A stretch of 64,000 bases of DNA from the NCBI GenBank assembly GCA_002118135.1, contig BDIU01000287.1, positions 434,001-498,000 on the forward strand, read 5' to 3'. Under the pieces are notes generated by a model that made no database searches, was not told the DNA's origin, and saw nothing but the letters and a program-made list of their open reading frames with translations. The position numbers and the translations under genes are program-made. Origin of the DNA: Trebouxia sp. TZW2008. Lineage: Eukaryota > Chlorophyta > Trebouxiophyceae > Trebouxiales > Trebouxiaceae. Position 1 is the stretch's first letter; each line of letters starts with the position of its first letter. Below are positions 58,984 through 64,000 of this stretch, in pieces.

Positions 58984-61900
58984 ATGCACTGCGCTATGCA
59001 AGTCCCGGTCCCGTCTACCACTCCAGTCAAACCCGCGTTAGTGCAGCAAAAACTATACAGATGTGCACAAGCCTTCTCGACCTCAAGAGGCCGCTGTCAC
59101 ACAAGAGCACCCACGCATATCAGGGCCTCAAGAGCACAAGAGGCTCCTGCCTCAGCAGAAGCAGCTGTGGAGCAAGGCTTGGAAGCATTCGCAAAAGGAG
59201 ACACGAGCGAAGCGCTTCAACTCTTTCGCCGAAGCATGAGCATGAATCCGTCCAGGGAGGAGGCAAGGGCAGCTTTGTATAACAGCGCCTGCTGCCTTAC
59301 CAAGGAGAAGCAGTGGCAGGCTGCTACAGATGCTGTCACTGATGCTATCAACAATTATGGCCTCAAATACGCAGTTGCTCAGCAGGTCAGTCGCAGTCTT
59401 GAATACGTACCAGCAGCAATGTAAATGCTGCCAGACTGTATGCAAGCTTTCTGAGCCTGCCTAGCATGCGTTTTGTATGCAATGAATCATGAACAACAAC
59501 AAATCATGCATGACAATGAATAATGAACGACAAATATTGACAGTGAATAGCAATGAATGACAGTGAATGACAATGACTGACAATGCATAATCAATGATAA
59601 TGCATGACAATGAGTCATGCATGACACAATCTCAGCGCTGTAGGATCCAGACCTGAGCAAGCTGAGAGAGCGGCGTGAGTGGCTTGACGGCACCGAGAAC
59701 ATGAAGGGTGGTGTCTCAAAGCAAGGCCTGGTTGAATTACGCAGCGAAGCCAAGGCCCCTTTCAGACTGATCAGGATGTTCCTGACCCTTGGTGCTGGTG
59801 TAGCAGCCTTTGTCAGTCTTGGAGTTACCCTCTATGCTGCCAAGGGTCTAATACAAGGTATATTCACTGGCCCCTTTCAGACTCATATCAGAATGTTTCT
59901 GAGTTTTGACGCTGGTTTAGCAGCCTTTGTCAGCCTTGGAGTCACCCTCTATGCTGCCAAGGGTCTACTACCAGGTATCTGCTGTGCTCATACCATTTGC
60001 AAGGATCTCAACATCATGTTGTTGCATTCCTTGAAGCAGCATTGGCAAACATATCTCAAACATGTCCCAAGGAAGACAGCAACATGTTCACCCATGCTGC
60101 CCCACACACGCCGTCTGATACGCTGCCATGAGCCAAGAAATATTGCTCCGCAGTCAGTGCAAGCCCATCTGCTGTTTGCAGCAATGTAGTCAAGACACAG
60201 TGCACTTGGACCAAAGGCAATAAGCTCAACATTCCAAGCTTTGCCGTCCCAAACATGCTGTTTGCTGCCATTACCACAGCGTGTTGCTGTCAAAGCAATG
60301 CATGCGCATGCGCACTTTGCAGCAGTGTAGATAGACCGTGATTACAACAGTCAATACCATGGATTGCAGACGTGACACTTGCATGTATCTTGCCTACTCA
60401 CCACAACTCCTCACGAGTACCATCAACAAACAAAGCAGATAACACAATGTATGATTGACAGTCAATAGTCATAACACTTGGTTCACTCAGGTGGGGGCAA
60501 AGACGCTCCTGAGCTGAATGGGATCCTGTTGAACCTTGTTATCAACGGCACCGGCATTGCGACCACCAGTTGGCTGTTCAGGCGTGATCTGAGAGCGCGT
60601 CAGCATGACAGACTGACAGTGGAAAGGGAAGAGTCACTAGCGCGCTTGCAGGTACCTTACTTTGTCCATGAAAAAAGAGGAAAGGACAAGTCTGAGCTGT
60701 TGGGCATCATTATGGGAGCCTCTGTCTGTAGAGGCAGCTCGGCGTTGATTGCTCTGTGAAAGGATAGTCAGTACAAGGACACTGTCAGTGTACGGGCAAT
60801 GCAATTGGAAATCAGTCAGTGCATTCTGACTGCACTTTCATCTCTGATCAAGGGCAGCTGAGTATAAGGACAGCTTCATTGGTACCCAAAGCAGTCATTA
60901 CAAAGAGAATTTGCCGTATACCTGCTCAGATGTGCTGTTCTGGGCCACATTAGGTTTCAGTTTACACGCTAGGCATCCTGTTGGTCAGCTTAAGATGTAC
61001 TGCTCACACAGGAAATTGCATGCATGCTATCGCTTGCCTGAAAGGCAATAGCTGTTTGGACACTAGGAATTGACGCGCGATCCGCCCAGTGGTCAACAGG
61101 CACAATGAAATAACAGGCACAGTGAGTCAACAGGCACAATGCGTCATTGGCACTCAGCATTGAAGGGCGCAATACTGTGCATCAATAGCCACCATGAGTC
61201 AACAGGCAGCGCAGATGAACACGCACAATGAACCGATCGGCACAGTGACTTTGACTGGCGTATTGAATTGCAGACATACACTGACAGGCAAAGTTTAAGG
61301 AGCAAGTCAGCTATGCAGGCTTTCAGCATTATCTGATCAGGTGATGCATATAGGTCTGTGTGCTGCAGACAGTCAGAACTGTATACATGGTTGAGACACA
61401 GTTGATTTCAGGCAAGGAATCAGGAGCAAGTCAGCTGTGCATGACTTGCAGATCAAGATTGGTGCAGATAGAGTGGTGCCTGTTGCAAAGTTCAGAGGCT
61501 CAACGCGGCCAGTTCTCATAGCTGGCAACAAAGGCCAGATTTCCAAGACGTTGCAAGATGCAAAGCCATTCATTCAGGAGCTCCGGCAACGAGGCATTTC
61601 TGTGATACCCCTTGAGTCAGGCTCAGCTGACTTCACACAATCCCTGAAGTCCCTCAAACAAGAATTCAAGTAAGCCTCAGTTGACTCTCACACATGCTGT
61701 CTGTGCCAGCTGTCTGCAATACCCAAAAGTTCAACCATGCATCCTGTGCTGACTGTCTGCATCATGCAGCCTTGCACATCACCTGTTCAGTTGTGCAATG
61801 TGCCTGCCATGTGACACATATGCCTAAAACCACTAGCCAGCATACCACACATCACACTTGTGGCTGTCCTGCCAGCAGCTGCTGTTGTGCCACCCTGGTG

Positions 61901-62235
61901 CCTGTTGCTGTAGGTCTGATAAGTCTAGTAAAGCAAAGGACAGCAAGGGATTTGGTGCAGCACCAAAGCCAGTCCAGCAAGTCAAGCAAGTGTCAAAAGA
62001 GGACAAGAAGTGGCAGTTAGAAGCGTATGAAACTGATGAGTGGCTGGCATGGCTAAATGAACAGAAACAGACAGCAAATGTCAAGGGTGACCATGTATTT
62101 GTACAGATTCAACTAGATGGTACAGTGAGGTCGTCAGGTCTAGGCTCGCCTCCTTGGGAGAAGTTTTTGAGTGATCTAGCGCCACTGGATGATTTGAGAA
62201 CTCGTTTTACAGATGGCATGGGTCGCAGTCAATGA
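58984..62235 (+). CDS. LPA1: LOW PSII ACCUMULATION 1-like TPR thylakoid protein
   Basis: Thylakoid membrane chaperone that assists photosystem II assembly in plants, binding the D1 protein. Exons: 58984-59385, 59644-59857, 60491-60651, 61452-61669, 61914-62235; phases 0, 1, 0, 2 fit, 438 residues, close to the plant length. A plastid transit peptide rich in Ser/Thr/Arg comes first; an internal Met 4 codons downstream is an equally good start. Next is a short TPR region (EEARAALYNSACCLTKEKQW), then KLRERREW and LRSEAKAPFRLIR. Two membrane spans follow (LGAGVAAFVSLGVTLYAA; LNLVINGTGIATTSWLF), then a stromal C-terminal domain with VVPVAKFRGSTRPVLIAG and the family hallmark QIQLDGTVRSSGLGSPPW. 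A copy of the exon 2 end with a donor lies in intron 2. Confidence 0.93.
59478..59640. repeat. short-unit minisatellite in LPA1 intron 1
   Basis: Degenerate about 10-nt units (AATGAATGAC, AATGCATGAC) run up to the exon 2 acceptor. Confidence 0.8.
59868..59980 (+). repeat. copy of the LPA1 exon 2 3' edge
   Basis: It repeats FVSLGVTLYAAKGL-coding bases and a GTATCT donor just downstream of exon 59644-59857. Confidence 0.94.
60699..60742 (+). repeat. dispersed hairpin repeat, copy 4
   Basis: TTGGGCATCATTATGGGAGC is followed by CTCTGTCTGTAGAGGCAG. It lies in LPA1 intron 3. It reads LLGIIMGASVCRGS on the plus strand, alignable with copy 2 (LLGVIMGASV, stop, RGS). Confidence 0.75.
61080..61255. 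repeat. degenerate minisatellite in LPA1 intron 3
   Basis: Units contain GTCAACAGGCACAATG and GGCACAGTGA. The words GGAGCAAGTCAGCT and TGCA also recur at about 61300 and 61427, the latter just before the exon 4 acceptor. Confidence 0.7.
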
Positions 62236-62478
62236 CTTGTGGCATTTTTGACATCGTGCTTTATAGTCTGTGGTGCTCATGCGACAGGCCTTCTTATTTC
62301 ATATGCTTCAACAATCAACAGAATCACAGCAAGACCTGTACAGATAAATTATCATGAAGCATAGTGCAGTCGATCATTATGCTGAAAATGCCGCTCAATA
62401 TGATTGCAAACCTTTAAAGTGAATCGAGTTGGACTGGCTGGACGTTCCGTACAGAATACAGTGATGCTATTCTATGCT
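62236..62478. other. 3' flank of LPA1
   Basis: Mostly A/T-rich sequence between LPA1 (+) and possible minus-strand coding sequence. I see no feature. Confidence 0.35.
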
Positions 62479-62616
62479 TCACACGTGTCGTTTTAACCCT
62501 TTGGGCCTAAAGGCAGCTACTTGACAGGCAGACGAACACAGTTTCAGTACCTTGTTGCCCTTGCGCAAAAGCTTGTAGTGCATGACAAGCAACCACCCCA
62601 TCATCATTGCTCCCAA
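62479..62616 (-). CDS. possible terminal exon of an unknown gene
   Basis: An open stretch on the minus strand with acceptor GAAAG|TTGGGA encodes a hydrophobic segment followed by basic residues (LGAMMMGWLLVMHYKLLRKG) and stops after 45 residues. It could be a membrane anchor at a C-terminus. I could not link it in phase to the ORF at 62655. Confidence 0.25.
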   Translation of the reverse strand: MGAMMMGWLLVMHYKLLRKGNKVLKLCSSACQVAAFRPKGLKRHV

Positions 62617-62654
62617 CTTTCAGCAGTTTGAGGTGTCAGTACCTTGCCAGCCAG

Positions 62655-63075
62655 CTAGCCATTCTTGTTATCCCATATGCGCTCTGTAACACCACTGCAG
62701 ACATACGTTTCTGCCTTGCGTGGCACGTCTGTCTTGTCTAAATACTTGTAGCTTAGGCCTTGTGTTGCCAGTGTGCAGGCTGCATCTGACTCATTGAATC
62801 TTAACGCCCGCTGCCTCAGATTGTTCTGGCAGTCACAGCAGGTCGCTGTGGCATGCCAAATTGCCTTTACAAGCAATAGTGCAGTGGAGTAGAGAATCAC
62901 AGGCAGAGTCTGCATGGAGGCTTGCTGTCGTGTAATTGCCTTTGTCTCTAATTTGGTGCCAAAATTTCCGGTCAGCTCATGCTTCAGGGTCTGCCTTATT
63001 GTGCTGATTGCCTTTGAGGCTGTTGACACGTTCTTGTAAGATGCGGAGCGCATTTGGCCATTGTGGCACTTGTTT
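62655..63075 (-). CDS. unknown protein, probable 3' exon
   Basis: A long open frame on the minus strand (about 140 codons to a TAA/TAG-type stop after IWDNKNG) that I do not recognise. It starts after a TTTCTGCAG acceptor at 63076 and reads NKCHNGQMRSASYKNVSTAS. It has a hydrophobic segment (TLPVILYSTALLLVKAIW) and a Cys pair (ATCCDCQNN). The frame is too long to be likely by chance, and two upstream repeats of its acceptor edge match the pattern seen at proven exons. The 5' exons were not found. A start at the internal Met (MRSASYKN) is the alternative. Confidence 0.4.
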
Positions 63076-63200
63076 CTGCAGAAATACAGACAGTTGTCAT
63101 CGCCTTTGGGCTTTGTGACAATTGTTTCTGCAGAATGACAGACAAATTTCATCGCCTTTGGCCTTTGTGACAACTGTTTCTGCAGAATGACAGACACTTT
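63076..63200 (-). repeat. two copies of the acceptor edge of the orphan exon
   Basis: TTTCTGCAGAAACAAKTGYCACAA-type sequence (here in degenerate form) recurs at about 58-bp spacing on the minus strand with GGCGATGA between copies. Confidence 0.85.
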
Positions 63201-63355
63201 TCCATTGCAATGCCTGGCTAGCTCCACCAGAACGTGAAATGCAATTTCTCACTAGGCTCTATTGCAACCACACATGCACATGCACATGCCGTGGCACAGC
63301 ACAGCTCAGCACAGCAGCTCGATGCAGTAAACAAGCAATGCCAAACAACTGCAGC

Positions 63356-63565
63356 TCACTCCACCTGATTGCTGCTTTGTGGTGTTGGTACTGCACTTAA
63401 GCGCTTCAGCACAAACAGGACAGTATTGCGTTGGCCCTTTGACTGGTCCGGGACAAATTTTACAACCCGTACTTTCTCATCGAGATATAGCACATTGAAG
63501 AAGCGCTCTATGCGTCTGTCTGGTCCAACTTGTATGCCAAAGATCTTTGAGGGTTTCAGAATGAG
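63356..63565 (-). CDS. PAP/fibrillin-family plastid lipid-associated protein, last exon
   Basis: Plastoglobule- or thylakoid-associated lipid-binding family. Only the 3' exon is inside the window (minus, 69 residues plus stop; acceptor CTGCAG at 63566-63571, phase 0). It shows the closing beta-strand pattern of the PAP/fibrillin domain: a FFNVLYLDEKVRVVKF stretch like family TYLDEDLRI, then NTVLFVLKR like GNLFVLxR. A short Pro/Ser/Gln tail follows. The upstream part of the gene lies beyond a repeat-filled intron or the right edge. The call rests on a short motif, so it is moderate. Confidence 0.6.
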   Translation of the reverse strand, partial: LILKPSKIFGIQVGPDRRIERFFNVLYLDEKVRVVKFVPDQSKGQRNTVLFVLKRLSAVPTPQSSNQVE

Positions 63566-63714
63566 CTGCAGCAATGACAGAATGTCAACATACAAGCCGG
63601 GTTTTGAAGAGAGCGACTCAGAATGTCAATGTACTGGGCACTACAGAATGTCAATACACTGGCTGATCATGAGCTAAAGCAGTGCCCTGCATCTGCAGTG
63701 ACACTGAAGATCTG

Positions 63715-64000
63715 CTGCTTTCTTGTCCTGGACATGCATGACTGTTACATGACTATGATATGTCTGTGACATGACAGTAACGACCCTTATATGACTGCTG
63801 CAGGAAATCTATGACTGTGATATGACAGTGAATGACTGCTATATGACTATTTACGGCTATCACATGACTGTTGTGTGACTATGATATGACTGTGATATGA
63901 CAGAACCAACCCTTATATGACTGCTACGTGACTGTTGTATGGCTATTGAATGACTGTTGTATAAGTATTAGATGACGATAATATGACTTTTATGTGACTA
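63715..64000. repeat. minisatellite of ATGACTGT / ATATGACT units
   Basis: Degenerate 9-18-nt units (ATATGACTGTGATATGACAG, CTTATATGACTGCT) run to the right edge, probably within a fibrillin intron. Confidence 0.9.

Noticed and set aside
62617..62654. Joining the 62655 ORF to the exon at 62479-62616
   Set aside because: The nearest donor (GTACTG at 62637-62642) would leave an intron of only 26 nt, and the frame stops before it.
1..64000. tRNA, rRNA or reverse-transcriptase genes
   Set aside because: By eye I found no B-box-like GGTTCRANNCC with a matching A-box and no recognisable RT, integrase or transposase motifs. A tRNAscan or profile search would be decisive.

Overview
The window is nuclear DNA from a photosynthetic eukaryote, most likely a chlorophyte green alga (inference; possibly a trebouxiophyte). 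It is intron-dense, with exons of about 50-400 nt and nearly all introns GT-AG. It combines plastid genes (LepA, LPA1, a PAP/fibrillin, glucan water dikinase), a mitochondrial import gene (TIM23) and a motile-cilium gene (DRC11). CAG/TGC-rich low-complexity sequence is everywhere. I joined exons by hand, and for most genes every junction is phase-consistent and the summed length is a multiple of three.

Layout: DRC11 (-, 499-3395, runs off the left edge); an armadillo-repeat gene (+, 4125-6149); TIM23 (-, 6808-7723); a GT31 glycosyltransferase (+, 8296-11272); a TLDc-domain gene (-, 12114-15714); chloroplast LepA (+, 16045-24694); a secreted expansin with CBM1-like modules (-, 25571-28709); a small unknown gene (-, 29803-30345); glucan water dikinase (-, 31003-47700, 24 exons); an EF-hand protein with three cyclic-nucleotide-binding domains (+, 47854-58208, 16 exons); LPA1 (+, 58984-62235); an orphan ORF (-, about 62655-63075); and the last exon of a PAP/fibrillin gene (-, 63356-63565). 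Four gene pairs are head-to-head and probably share promoter regions: DRC11/ARM, TIM23/GT31, TLDc/LepA and GWD/CNB.

The most striking signal is in the introns. In at least seven genes, an intron next to an exon carries one to about seven diverged copies of that exon's edge, including the splice site. Copies of an exon's 5' edge lie upstream of it; copies of its 3' edge lie downstream. Two copies that I compared codon by codon differ from the true exon mostly at synonymous sites. I also see a short hairpin-forming dispersed repeat in four places, three candidate GC-AG introns, and a protein in which all three cyclic-nucleotide-binding folds are interrupted at the same point. Functionally the genes do not form one pathway: GWD (starch phosphorylation), LPA1 and LepA (plastid biogenesis and translation) and fibrillin are plastid housekeeping genes, and the rest are cell-wall, ciliary, mitochondrial or signalling genes.
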